Assembly: GCA_021030905.1 (NCBI GenBank)
Contig: JAGFMI010000006.1
Location: forward strand, 1,860,001 to 1,924,000
Length of the DNA: 64,000 bases
Origin: Pyrenula massariospora
Taxonomy: Eukaryota > Ascomycota > Eurotiomycetes > Pyrenulales > Pyrenulaceae
Direction: 5' to 3'
Below the pieces are notes generated by a model. It made no database searches, was not told the DNA's origin, and worked only from the letters and a program-made list of their open reading frames with translations. Shown here in pieces: positions 32,852-44,043 of the stretch. The translations under genes were made by a program, and so were the position numbers. Numbering within the stretch: position 1 is the first letter of the stretch; each line of letters starts with the position of its first letter.

Positions 32852-34840
32852 GGTAGGCAAACAGTTTGTCTCTGAGTGATTCTCAAATTGATCAGTTGTA
32901 AGAGGAGCTGACTATCAAAGATGAGCGATTAAAAGAAGGGGTTTTAGTCTACGGAAGGAAGAGAGAGACGAGCTATCAAGGAGGACGACATGACTTTTCT
33001 TCAGTGAAGCTGACTAACACCTCTTTTATCCCGAATTAGCCGGTGGTACCATCGGGTTGTTTGGCATTAACACCTCACTTGACGACAGGCCTTGACTGCG
33101 AGCACCAGTGTTATTCAGTTCACATGATACAAGGGCATAGTGGCGAAAACTTAGGCTTATATGCTGATGCGTACGAGATAGTCAGAGGTATCTACAGTCT
33201 CTGCGGAAGGTTCCCTTGTCAACAAGGAGCGAGGCGTTACATTTGCCAAATGTGGTAAGTGTAGCGTGGGCTTCTGAAACTGCAGGGTCCAACTGTTGCA
33301 CAAATGCGCTGGCACATGCGGCAACGTTAGTGCTGGATTGATTGACAATCCTCGCGACAAAGGCGCAGAAGAGATTGGCCAGATTGGAAGTCATGTTAGA
33401 AGATTGGTATGGGGGAAAGCTGAGCTGTAGGAGCAGGCTTATTGATTGTGTCTCTCTGTCTGAGAACAATACAACCTAATCAGAGCTGTACACTTAGTTA
33501 GGTGATTCGAAAAGTAGGTATGACATGCAATCGTGTTCTAGCGAAAGTTCACTACTTTAATAGCACACCCTAAAGACGTGGAGAAGATGACGCCCTATCG
33601 GACATTACCACATAAAGTGGGCCAGTTGAAGGATCTGAGGAGCTCTGGAAATGACAATCAGCTAGTCAACTGCAAATGTAAACTTTTGTCGCGCCGCATT
33701 GGACATTGCATCGAAAGAGCTGATGGATACACACCCCGGACCATACAAAGCGACCCCCCTTTCTTAGGCCGATGGCGCAAGCCATATTACAAGGATTTTT
33801 CGACCAATAGATCAGCTGTATTTTTTTGTGTATGAGAACGATCTGCAAAAAGGCTCCCTATAATATAGTTTGTGCTATCCACCTATCAGGGCTTTTCATT
33901 TCGTACCTCGCCTTACTCCTGCATCTAGCCGATTCCCCGTGCCCTAGAAAGGCATTAAAGACTGGCACTTGTTTCAGTCAAGGGGCAGTGTTCGGATTCA
34001 CATCGTCAAGCCAGCAAATTGAGATGTCCCAAAATTTCGAAAGGACTTTGCCAAGTGGGTCTGTGGAGCTCGATAGTTGTTTTCTAATGGCAAGACATCT
34101 AGCTGCCGTACTTAGCGGATCCATGGCGATCGCTTAGATAAAAGAGAAAGTCTGCGATCCCGTCCAGCCCGCTACCCGTGAGGAGTTTAATACAAATCGA
34201 ACGAGTATGGATAAGTCTCCTACCGGGAGGCTTTTAAAATAGCCACGGACTTCAATAATCCTCTACTATGGGGTAAATCTTAGCTCTCATGTCAAGTAGT
34301 TTGGAACCTCAAGGCTTCTCAAAAAAGTACCCGGGGAGTTTCGTTGCATGGCGTCTTTGCTCTATTGTCTATGCGGACCTTCACGACTGCGGAAAACCGT
34401 ACTGCGCGGTGGCGAGTACTGAGTAGCTCAAGAGGCCAGACCTTTCGGACTACCCACGTGGCTGTCTACGATCCAGCCAAAAACATTTGATTGAGGCGGG
34501 TCCTTAAGTAGCGCTCTTATGAGCTCTAAAAAAGGCTTCATAGACTTCAGATAATTCATGAGATGCTCCTCCTGGGCTCGTTCGTCCCCCATAAAAGCAT
34601 TGACGCGCATTGTATTTTCGGTTCGAAATACTTCTTTACTTTAAGTCTTTCTGGGCGAATAAACGATTTACGAGCGCAGTCCTGAAATATGCTTTGCATC
34701 TAGTCACTTTCATATTGTCCTTTTGATATTACTGCTTTTAGAGACTCTAGCTCAAACTTTGAAGAAGTGTGCCGAAAATTCGTAAGAACATGACAGTCCC
34801 GTCCACCCTCCTCTTTCGTCCAGTATAGAGGCTGCCAGAC
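32852..34840. other. intergenic between sulfatase and permease genes
   Basis: 2 kb gap on the 5' side of the sulfatase. Apart from the doubtful small frame at 33182-33394, no gene, repeat or RNA is recognised. Promoter elements of the sulfatase are expected near 32860-33050. Confidence 0.4.
33182..33394 (-). CDS. possible small protein, 70 aa, unsupported by homology
   Basis: ATG 33394 in a good context (TAACATGA) opens a 70-codon frame. Codon usage is coding-like (GCC, CTC, TTC, GTC, AAC, GAC are frequent). The product is neutral to basic, with four cysteines (about residues 10, 27, 52 and 67) and a moderately hydrophobic N-terminus that could be a weak signal peptide. No family is recognised. 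It may be a real small secreted-type gene or a chance frame; upstream or downstream exons were not found. It lies between the permease and sulfatase genes on the same strand. Confidence 0.25.
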   Translation of the reverse strand: MTSNLANLFCAFVARIVNQSSTNVAACASAFVQQLDPAVSEAHATLTTFGKCNASLLVDKGTFRRDCRYL

Positions 34841-36741
34841 TCACGCATAGTCGACAGAACTGACAACGCCTTTTTTACTCACAGGTACCATCTGAATCGC
34901 ATTCGATATGCTGTTGTTGTCATCATCTATGATTGGGCCTGAATACTCCTTCCTTCCCTGTATATGGTAGTAAAAAAGGCTGAAAAGAATTACAGCCCCC
35001 CAAATCAAAACGTTATAGTTCATGGTCGATGGTGTGACGTTAAAGGTGATTGGCCAGAAGCTGAGAAAAACGGCGATGGCGAGAAAACAACAGACCAAAG
35101 CGTTGAGAACAACACCCGCCGTCCCAGGAACATGCCAAGGACCCCAGGCCAATTTGGCTCCGACCGTATTTGTGAGCGTCTTATCGGAATGATTGTATGT
35201 ACTTATACTACCATCCAGCCGGCGGTATAGGAGCAGACTTGTCGCAAGGAGGTAAGAGGAATATAGACCAGCAATAGCTAGGGATAATAGATCATTAAAA
35301 ACAGGTGATGAGCCAAAATTAATCAGAGATAAAAGCGTTGATATCAAGACTGTCAGACCAACAGCATAAATGGGTACTGAAGTCTTTGGTTCCACTTTTG
35401 ACAGCAGCTTCCATCCTGGGACTCCATGGTCGCGTGCAAACGACCAAAGTTGACGGGAGGTCGCGGTTAAGCAAGATGCTGTACAAACGAGCTGCATGGC
35501 TGCTATTATCGCAATCATCACAGCCGTTCCTTCAAATGAGTGTGTAACCGAAGAGAAGATTTGTATGAATGGAAAGCTGGGAGCGTCGAAAACGGCATCT
35601 AGATCTTGTATGCTGAAAAGGATGGCAAGCAGAATAGCAAAGCCTGCCGTACCGTTGGTAATGTAAGTCGCCACAATTGACCTGGGGACCACCACTGAAG
35701 CATTCTCAATTTCTTCAGACATGTGTATTGCCCCATCGGCTCCAATGAAAACCCATATCATGCCTATAGCAAGAAGTTAGTACCTTTTTCAAGACTTTTC
35801 AATTGAAATTGAACTATTAAAGGAAATATGGCGTACCTGAGAAACCCACAACGGTAGAAAGACTCTGGGTTGGGAAATTCCCAACATTCAAAAAGGTGCT
35901 AAAAACAAAGTTTGGATCACGCTTAGGAGAGAGTGTAAGTAAGCAGGTTATAATCGCAAGGAACCCGAAAACATGGAGAAGTAGAAACGACGCCTCGAGC
36001 CTTGGTAGCCATGTGCCCCCCCGGACGTTAGCTAAGGTCGCGAGTGCAATAACGGCCCAAGTGAGCAGTACCAAATGCCACGTCTGAGACTTATAGGCTG
36101 CGTTGGCGGTGGTTATCATGTCTTGGATAATAGATCCTGCGACGTAGGCAACAGAGGCAGTGGTAGCCTGCCAACCGCATATTGTCATCCAGCCTATATA
36201 ACATAGCTTAGCAATGTCACGATTGACTCAGAGCCATTTATCGTTACCGGTAACATAACTGAGAAAGTTATGGGTCTTTGGAGGTGAAAGAATCGAGACC
36301 CAGTGGTATTGACCTCCCGATACCGGTGCCCTAGAATCAGGTCAATCATTTAAAGAGTTATTTAATATCATTGCGCCTACATTGATGCCATCTCAGTAAT
36401 GGTCACAAATGAAAGTGTTATTGCAACCCAGACACAGAGATACTGAATTATGAGACCGGCAGGCCCACCATTTTGAAGGCCATAGTCCAATCCAATTTTG
36501 ATTGTCGCCTCCCAAGTAATCAAGATGGTGGAAGCAAATCCGAAAATGGAGATGAAGCCAAAATTTCTCTGCAAGTCTATTAGCAGAAGTCAACTCTCGT
36601 AGCAGCAAAGATGTGTACTTTAAGTACAGGCTTCTTCCCTAGCCGCCTGAGGACGTCGTGGTCCCTATCAGGGATATCCGAGTACAGCCGACCGCTTCGT
36701 ACCCGACCACCCATAGACCCGACCCGAGCGCGATGTACCAT
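34841..36741 (-). CDS. amino acid / choline-type permease (APC superfamily)
   Basis: Five exons, 36741-36619, 36568-36381, 36330-36248, 36193-35837 and 35763-34841, join to 558 codons with all introns 50-73 nt. Visible marks: HDVLRRLGKK before the first membrane segment, NFGFISIFGFAS, TWEATIKIGL, NGGPAGLI, ITEMASM-APVSGGQYHWV, GWMTICGWQA, EEIENASVVVPRSI, and SRQLWSFARDHGVPGW. These are typical of fungal permeases annotated as choline or GABA transporters (Hnm1/Uga4-like). About 12 membrane segments; the acidic C-terminal tail is cytosolic. Start choice: ATG 36741 is used; ATG 36714 or, less likely, ATG 36891 in the same frame are alternatives. Being on the same strand as the choline-sulfatase, a substrate such as choline, choline-O-sulfate or betaine is plausible but unproven. 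Confidence 0.88.
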
Positions 36742-37593
36742 TCTGTCGCTTCGTAAATTCGCGGCCGAAGTAAAGGTGATGACTTGCTGAGATTTGAAGA
36801 TATTTACTGAAGATTGCGTTCTTTTTGATAGAGATCTTTCATCTATGAAGTGAGTTTGGCCGACTATGTATTGGAGCGGAGGAGAGAGCATGCAGTCAGC
36901 GGGTCAGAGAGCAGCAAGCATACGGCAAAGTCTCCAGTCATAGGTAGATGAATGTATGCCTGATGACCTACGCGGTGTTCAGCCGTACTTGCCTCACATA
37001 GCTTAGCGTGTACAAAGCTCTCATGCCGTTTCGCAGGCGCTTAGACCAATAAACCTATCGTCCTCAATGACGGAATGGAATTGATGCGAGTGGGTCGGGA
37101 TTGCGGATCGTAGATTGAGGCGGAATCTTGAGATACTCCGACGAATCTATCATGGAAGGTATTTAATCTCCGATCGGCGCCACCAACGAAGACGCCCCCA
37201 TGGTTGATCACGCCTTTCCTACTCGGCATTCGAGATGGTGTTGCACAGCTACTCTCTCAGGGTACACAGCTTTGACGTGCGATAACAGAGTGCAGGATAA
37301 TAGCGTGCAAGGTATCGTAAAACGCATCCTGTTCGCTGGCGGGGCTGGCGGCTGCGTAGCCCCTCGATTCCGCCCCCTTCTTCCTTTCTCCTTTCTTCTT
37401 CCTCCATTCTTTCATTTACCCTTTCTAGAGCACGGTAGTACCATGCATAATACGCGGGAAGTGACACTCTTGGCGGTCTCGATATGCTGGCTTGCTTCGT
37501 GAGACGCTCTTTTTGTCATTTTCTTCGCCTATAAAAGTCTTTCAAAACTTCATCTGCCTATCAACATTAGACGGGTGAATTGTTCTGTCCAAA
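36742..37593. other. divergent promoter region with pyrimidine-rich tract
   Basis: 0.85 kb between the permease (minus) and a PTH11-like gene (plus). A CT-rich stretch lies at 37370-37430, about 160-220 bp before the PTH11-like start, a usual feature of fungal promoters. No other element is recognised. Confidence 0.5.
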
Positions 37594-38810
37594 ATGGACA
37601 GCAACACTCCATTTGTCACGGACACAAATAAGACACCATTGATTCAGATTATGACCTGGTTCTTGCTCGCCAGTGCTGTGGTACTAACACTCGGCCGAGC
37701 TTACACGAAATGGGTGCTCATTAGTGTCACTGGGCTTGATGATTTTTTTGTGCCTCTATCTTTGGTACGCAGAAACTTCTGATCTTGTAGAAATGTTGAT
37801 CAGCTTACCCTAGAATTTTCAGATTTTTCTGGTTGCCGAGTCAGCGGCGGTCACAGTGCAGACGACGAATGGATATGGGAAGCCCGTAGCAGATCTGAGC
37901 GACCAGCAATTAATCACGATCTTCAAGGTTAGATATCTATGAAACAATGTATAGCGGTGACATCTTAAATCCAAATTTAGGCCCAATACGCCGCTATGTT
38001 GGTGTACATACCCAGCTTGGTCTTATCTAAACTACCTAGTTTAGTCCTTATGAATTCGATTATTCCTTCACGCCAGCCCAGACGACCCATAATTATTATC
38101 GGTATTTCAATAGTTGCGTGGGCGGTCACGTCTGAGCTTGCTGCGGCGTTTCAATGTCGCCCAGATGCTGCATGGAATTATGTAGGAGGACAATGCATGA
38201 ATCGAGTTCGTGTTATCCTTTAGCCATGTTTTCAGGAATACTGATTGAAAAGAAAGACTGCATTTCTAACATACTTCGAGATTATGAATGCCTTGACGGA
38301 TATTTTACTCATCGTGCCTCCGGTCATGATGATGGGCGGCGTCCAGATTCCCTTTCAGAAGAAAATTCCTATTCTCATTGTTTTTGGCATCCGGTTGTTG
38401 TAAGCGTGGAACTCCATCCTTTCTCCATGCACCTTGGGCTGATCTTGTTTTGAAGGCCAACAGCGGCAATTCTGGCGAAAGTCATTCTCTATTTACAGAG
38501 CTTTAATGCCTCCGATCCGTTCTTCGCCACGTGGCCTGCCACCATCTGCATGCAGATCGTCCAATTTTTAGAGCTTATGGCCGCTTGTATCCTATATTTA
38601 CGACCTTTTCTTGAAGCGCTTTCGTCCGGCTTCATTAATGGTGATGATCTTCGCCGGCGAGGCGAGCTCAGACCCTATAATCTTGAGTCAGCTGGACTAT
38701 CCGTGAACTTGACAAGCCAAAGCCATCGCAGAGGGACAGTACGCCAAGAATACAACGAAGAGAACGAAGAGGAAGTGAATCTTACGAACAGAAGGTTTTT
38801 GAAATTGTGA
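37594..38810 (+). CDS. second PTH11-like integral membrane protein (fungal rhodopsin-fold domain)
   Basis: Exons 37594-37764, 37823-37927, 37981-38205, 38257-38399 and 38456-38810 give 332 residues. The start is ATG 37594 (CAAAATG). Family landmarks: GRAYTKWVL with GLDDFFVPLSL, then AWAVTSELAAAFQC, WNYVGGQCMNR, FEIMNALTDILLIVPPVMMM, QKKIPILIVFGIR, and a last membrane segment ending in LRPFLEAL. The tail is polar and acidic (NEENEEEVN). Compared with the copy at 19578-21154 it is shorter and diverged: the early DDWxxxxA motif reads LDDFFVPLS and the cytoplasmic tail is about half as long. It is probably a plasma-membrane sensor-like protein of unknown ligand. The donor at 38206 (GTTCGT) is weak but restores the family pattern. 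Confidence 0.8.
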
Positions 38811-40168
38811 AAGTAGAGGATCGAAGACTGGCTACAATGTTTAGAACGATACATAGCCGTATGCGAATTGTACGATTCTTTCTTAAGCCCTCGGCATTAA
38901 AGTTCACTATCTAGGGATGTGTAGTAAAGCACTTTTTTAAGGCTCAAGGCTCAGATCAGCAATATATGCCACCGCTCTCTTAGTGCTGCTTACTATATCT
39001 TGTCCGCCTTAGAATCTAGAAACTCTTGTTCGTGGGCTGTTGTTCTTCATTGGACATGCAACCTAGTATAAATACGAAAGGTCCATACTTAGAGTGCAAT
39101 GGGTAGGTAGCGGGCCTCGTCCGTCTTCTTACCTCTTTATTAGATACATAAATCCCTGTCAAGTAGCTCCGCTCAAAGACCGCTTCCTTCCGTTGTCCTA
39201 TCTGATACCGCCAAAAAGCCAACCAAGTTCCCAATTATCCTCCAACCCATCCATTACAAAATGCACATCCCTACCGCTCTTTCCCACCTTCTCCCTCCCT
39301 CTCCTCCACTAGCTCCTTCCACAGGCCCCCCACGACCTCCGTGAACCAGGCTAACCCCCCCACCCTGCCTTCTCTCTCTCCCCGCCCATCGACAATAGCA
39401 ACTCACCCACCCCTTTTTCCTTCTTCTACGACACCCTCTACATCGCTTACTCTCCTTCCCCAAGATATCGCGCGCCGCGAAAACGAAAAACTTAGATGTC
39501 CCCAAAGTTTGCAGTTGTTAAATACAGTGCAGCGATCTTGAACAGGTTTATTGCTAGCCTGCCTGACCATTCATTGGTCAAACTCATTCTTAAACTATAG
39601 CAGTTAAAAGCAGAAAAAACGGCCACGGGGACCATTATCACTTGATTTAGAGCTCTAATCGTCAGTTACCGCTATAAATAATATATGATAGGTGCGACGA
39701 CGGCTGAAAATATAGCTCGGTATTCTATATTGATCTAGAAGAAGGTATTCTTCAAGAGCACCAAATGATGCTAGTGAAGAAACTTGTGAAGCAAATAGTG
39801 AGGAATTAACAATGTCGGATGCTCAGATGCTATAAGTGGACTTTAGGTGACAAAATCAGGGTACTTGGAAATCTTTCGACTCTGCTCGTTGAAGTATAAG
39901 GTCGGTTCCAAGGTAGTGTATTGTAGGTGCATACTTTGGTATAATTTCAATTCAAGACGCCTGTCCCCAATCAGGCAGCGCCAACCCGGAACGCGCGGCG
40001 CTACAACGGACCGCGACATCCGGCGGTCATCCCTCCCGGACCAAGCTTATAAGTAAAATTTAATGGGATTAATAGTTATAGGTACAAAAGTCTCACTGTT
40101 TCCCGCCCTGGCTTCGGTGCACGGCTTCGCAGTTCAACAATCGCATTCTGGGTTTCCAGCATTATAAA
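38811..40168. other. intergenic with a long pyrimidine-rich tract
   Basis: 1.36 kb between plus-strand genes. Positions 39256-39460 are strongly C/T-biased on the plus strand (CCCACCTTCTCCCTCCCT-like runs), giving artificial G-rich frames on the other strand. Positions 39970-40045 are GC-rich with several CGG/CCG triplets that could serve as Zn2Cys6 sites. No gene is recognised. Confidence 0.45.
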
Positions 40169-41545
40169 ATGAAGCCCCATCTCGAATATGTCCCACTCGA
40201 GTTGGTTGAGAGTATCACGAAACTTCTTGAACTTTGTGACATCGCCTTTCTGCGACTGACCAGCCGCACCATAAAAAGCAAGGCTTCACAGGGCTCTTTC
40301 ACCGCTTTCTTCAAACAAAAGGAGGTCAAGCTGACTATGAAAGCACTGCAAGACATGGAGCGAATGACATGTCAAGGATCGCTAGGGTCTCTGCTGCAGC
40401 ATTGTCACATCACTGGAATCATCAAAAGGGCAACAAATACTGAGTATGAGGACGCTGAGATCTTGAGTCTTTTGGTCAAGGCATTCACCAACCTGAAGCA
40501 GCGTTCCACAACGTATGGGCTTACCTCACTACACCTTCGAGTTGCCGTCTCGTTCAAGAGCAGGAATAAAGAGCTCACCGAAATCGGGGCGTTTCGGTCC
40601 TGGCGAGCTGTATGGGACGCGGCGCTATATACGTTCAACATCACGATGGCAGCCCTGTACAAGTCACAATTATCCGTAGACGAGCGTCTCGATATCTTTG
40701 GCAGCGTCCGAGGCTGTAGCCTCACATGTGACGCCTTTCTGACCTCAGTTGAAAAGTTTGCCTCTGTGCAAACCTTTAGGCATCTGAAGGAATTGACAGT
40801 AAGCTTGTCAGCGCCACACAAGTCTTAAACAGACCATCGAACAGACATGGGGAGGCCGAATCCTCAAAACTCATTCCAAGCTATACATTCAAGCCGCACC
40901 CTCCATAATATCATGCAGTTATCACATGTCATACCAGAGCTGAAGAGTCTTGACTTGCATTGGTATGACATCGGAGACAACATGTCCGCCTCACCGGTTC
41001 AAGCTATTACAAGCCAGGAAAGCAGCAACGACTTGGCTCTCACAAAGCTTAGAGCGTGTAGCCTGCGAGGCATATATGTGTCCGAAATTGATCTGCTTCA
41101 TGTCCTCAAGATTCTTCATCCTACCACAGTATCGATGACAGATGTCCGCCTCACTTCAGGGGCATGGACTTCAATCCTGCAGTATCTGACAAGCTTAGAC
41201 GGTCCAGCCACATCCTATCATCTAGATGACCTCCGTGAAGGAACTAGTCTTGTGCACTTTGACATCCCAGGCACCTCGAAATTCCCGTAGTTACGTACCA
41301 TTATGGGGCCCAGTACAATTAGACGACAGGCAGAGCATGTGAAAGATGCAATTGATTATGACTTTGCAAGGGGAAGAGCTCTTGGGTCAGGGGAAAGAAT
41401 GCGATGGCAAAAGAGTAAGGCTAAAGAATTTGGCCCTCCAGGTGTTTTTGGTTATGACTTTCTTCAATTGAACACAAACATGATTCCAGCTGGTTCTGAT
41501 AGGTTTGATGAACATGATGAACCACATGGGTCTGATGATGGCTGA
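40169..41545 (+). pseudogene. F-box protein gene, single frame interrupted by two stop codons
   Basis: One reading frame runs 40169-41545 (459 codons) with only two stops, TAA 40826-40828 and TAG 41288-41290. Coding-like sequence continues in the same frame on both sides of each. The N-terminus has an F-box (VPLELVESITKLLELCDIAFLR, residues about 7-45). The middle has leucine-rich blocks (FRHLKELTV, ELKSLDLHWY). The C-terminus has the RALGSGERMRW...GPP ending seen in fungal F-box proteins, where an acidic tail follows. F-box proteins recruit substrates to SCF ubiquitin ligases through Skp1. A functional alternative would need in-frame introns: 40799-40918 (GTAAGC...GCAG, 120 nt) removes the first stop, but only a 36-nt candidate (41287-41322) removes the second, below the usual fungal minimum. 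A pseudogene, or a truncated 219-aa protein, is therefore favoured. Confidence 0.7.
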
Positions 41546-42910
41546 ATGTAAGAGAATCATGGGATTCAAAGGTTCTTGTTTTAACTTTTCGTAAGTCCTT
41601 TTGCGATCTCAGCATTCAAAATGAGTTGCTACTACCTAATACCTAATCTAAGTATCAGCGTTACTGAAGCTGCCGTAGGGGAATATGGAGCATTAGAGCA
41701 GGAATTGCATGAATAGCATAATTGATTCTATGACGACTTGGATGGTTGGTTAATTGTTGAGCTATCTTAAGAGGGAGGAAGATGTACAGGAGGTGTAGGT
41801 GTTGCCATTGTGCCTTCCCTATACAGGTATGAACCCGCCTAACACTAAGCTTAAGATTGCCTAGAGCAGGAGATCACCTTTGGCTAGAAAAATCATACTG
41901 GAGATGAACAATGTTGAGAAAATTTGAAACAGGACAAAGTGTCTTCGAGACGGACTACAATGGCTTGACGGCTCAGACTACTATTCAATATCCCACAGGT
42001 ACAGTACAAAAGGCACAATGTTGCGGCTGGAGTGTGCGTAAGCTCGCGGTACGCTCTGATCCTAAATACTCTCAACGCAAATCAATCACTTCTCACGTGC
42101 TCTCTCACCTTCCAAACGACCATCTTAAATCCGTGTCAGTGCAGCTAATCGTTTCATAAATACAACCCCCCCCCTACAACTACTCAAATGCTCTACTAAA
42201 TGGCTCCAAATCTAATCAGACGGCACAATTACTTGTCATCGGCACAAAAGGTCGACTTCAGTACATGATCTGTGATAGCCCCTTAACTCGGGGACCGGAA
42301 TGCGACTAGCCGTCACTTCCATGCTGGCTCCTTCTCATATATCCCTCCTGAATCTCCGCTCTCGATAGCAGACTTTAAAGCTGGGTATCAGAATTCGTTG
42401 CGTATCGATTTAACAGTCGGGCGAGCGCCAACGCTGACCATCAAATCCGCCGCGGCTTCTGACACCTGGCCTCAATTCATTGCCTTGTGTACAGCCTCGC
42501 GCCATGCATATCCCAGTTCTACAGGGCTTTAACAGGGTTATATTTTAAACATGTTTTTAGTTGCGTTTCACACTTTGCCTACATTTCCCCATCATATCTA
42601 CGCTTACCGCTCCCCGCCGCAGGATCTGTACAGCCACATGCACTAAATTTCTGGCTCGCTTTTCGCACTCTACTCTCTCCTATTCTGTGCTGTCAGAATC
42701 CGGTACTATAGCTCATGCTATCCTGCTTGTAGCACGGGGCACATGGACATGGCCCGAGACGAGAAAATTCGACATGTTAGCAGCACCTCACACGCACCTT
42801 GGGGAGAGAAAACCCTTGTCGAGCAGCATGAGAAGATCCCAAGATATCCTTTTACACTACCAGGACAGAGAGCTTTTCGATCCAAATACCCCCTTCCAAC
42901 GCTACCTCAA
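41546..42910. other. intergenic, nothing recognised
   Basis: 1.37 kb tail-to-tail gap between the F-box locus and the LigB gene. It has a C9 run near 42167 and a short imperfect repeat CTACCTAATACCTAATC at 41633. Only unsupported short frames occur. Confidence 0.4.
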
Positions 42911-44043
42911 CTAACCCGCCGCAACTTTCCCAAACCGATACTGCGCCCAACTTAGGCTTCCTTCCGGCATCGTCCACAGCTGCTCCCCAAGATCCTCGCC
43001 CGCAGCGCCAGCGGCAACATGCATGGGCAGAATATGCTCCAGAGTCGGATGCGCCTGTCTCGCATCGCCGCGCCGCATCAATGCTGACATCGTCGCCTGA
43101 CGCTCCTCTGGCTTTGCGGTGGCGGCCTCTTTTAGTGCTTCGTCGAAACTTACAGCATACCTGGACAGGAGGGCGTTAGAAGGGATCAGTAATCGGACCT
43201 GATATCACTCACGGCATGTTGCCGCCACTTCCCCTCATAGCCCGGAAATCCCGCAGATTATGCACCGCCATCCCCGCGCCGATGATCAGAATGCCCTCGT
43301 CCCGTAGGCTCTCCAGTGCCTGGCCCAAGCGGTAGTGCCGGTCCGGGTCCTCATTATCATACAGTGAGACCTGCACAATCGGTACATTCAACGGGTTCTT
43401 CTTCGGATCAAACGCTATCCAGACACTCCATCAGCACGTCGCTCTCAAGAACGTCTCCAACACGCGCAAATGACAACCTACCGACCATAAACCCCGCCCA
43501 AACCCCATGATCCAGCCCCCTCTCCACCCTCTCAACTCCCACCCCTTTCCCCCGCAACACCCCCACAACCCTCTCCGCCACCTCCCTACTCCCCCGGTTC
43601 GGATACACGTACTCATAATACCTTTTCGGGAACCCATAGAAGTCATAAATCAACTCCGTCTCCTCTGCGACATTGACCTCAACTTTCTCCGGCCCGGCGG
43701 CGGACTGCCAGTGCGCGGAGAAGACGACGACGGCTTCGGGGCGGACGAGGGTGGTGATCTCGTGGCCGACGGTGGAGAGGGCGGCGTGGGAGGGGTGGGT
43801 GGGGGTTTCGATGGAGTTGGGGCCGCCGATGGAGAGGAAGTAGACGGGGGGGCGGGGGGAGGGGGAGGGGGTGGCGGACATGGTGCTTAAGGCTTGGGCG
43901 GTGGTGGGTGCTGGACTGATGGTGGTCATGTAGGACTGGGTCGTGCGGTAGACGATGGGGATTAACAGGCTGATAAGGAGAACAGTATAGGATATATATC
44001 TTGAATGTATATCTAGACGGCGGAATGGTAGCACCCAGGGCAT
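42911..44043 (-). CDS. LigB-type extradiol ring-cleavage dioxygenase (4,5-DOPA dioxygenase family)
   Basis: Exons 44043-43482, 43414-43213 and 43160-42911 join to 338 codons. Seen in order: VYFLSIGGPN near the N-terminus, VVVFSAHW, LDHGVWAGF, NVPIVQVSLY, GMAVHNLRDF and a C-terminal H-L-PMHVAAGAAGED segment. These correspond to the LigB catalytic subunit-like family, which opens catechol rings with Fe(II), or binds zinc in some members. Three of the usual active-site histidines are present (SAHW, LDHGVW, AVHNLR). The first one, normally in an HGGP/HGSP motif, is isoleucine here. The N-terminus carries an extra 50 residues with a hydrophobic stretch; ATG 44043 may be replaced by internal ATGs at about 43929 or 43881. 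The region encoding residues 55-68 is extremely C-rich on the coding strand. It is divergent from the SDR gene. Confidence 0.82.

Noticed and set aside
39254-39505. Gly/Arg-rich minus-strand frame
   Set aside because: Explained by the pyrimidine-rich tract on the plus strand.
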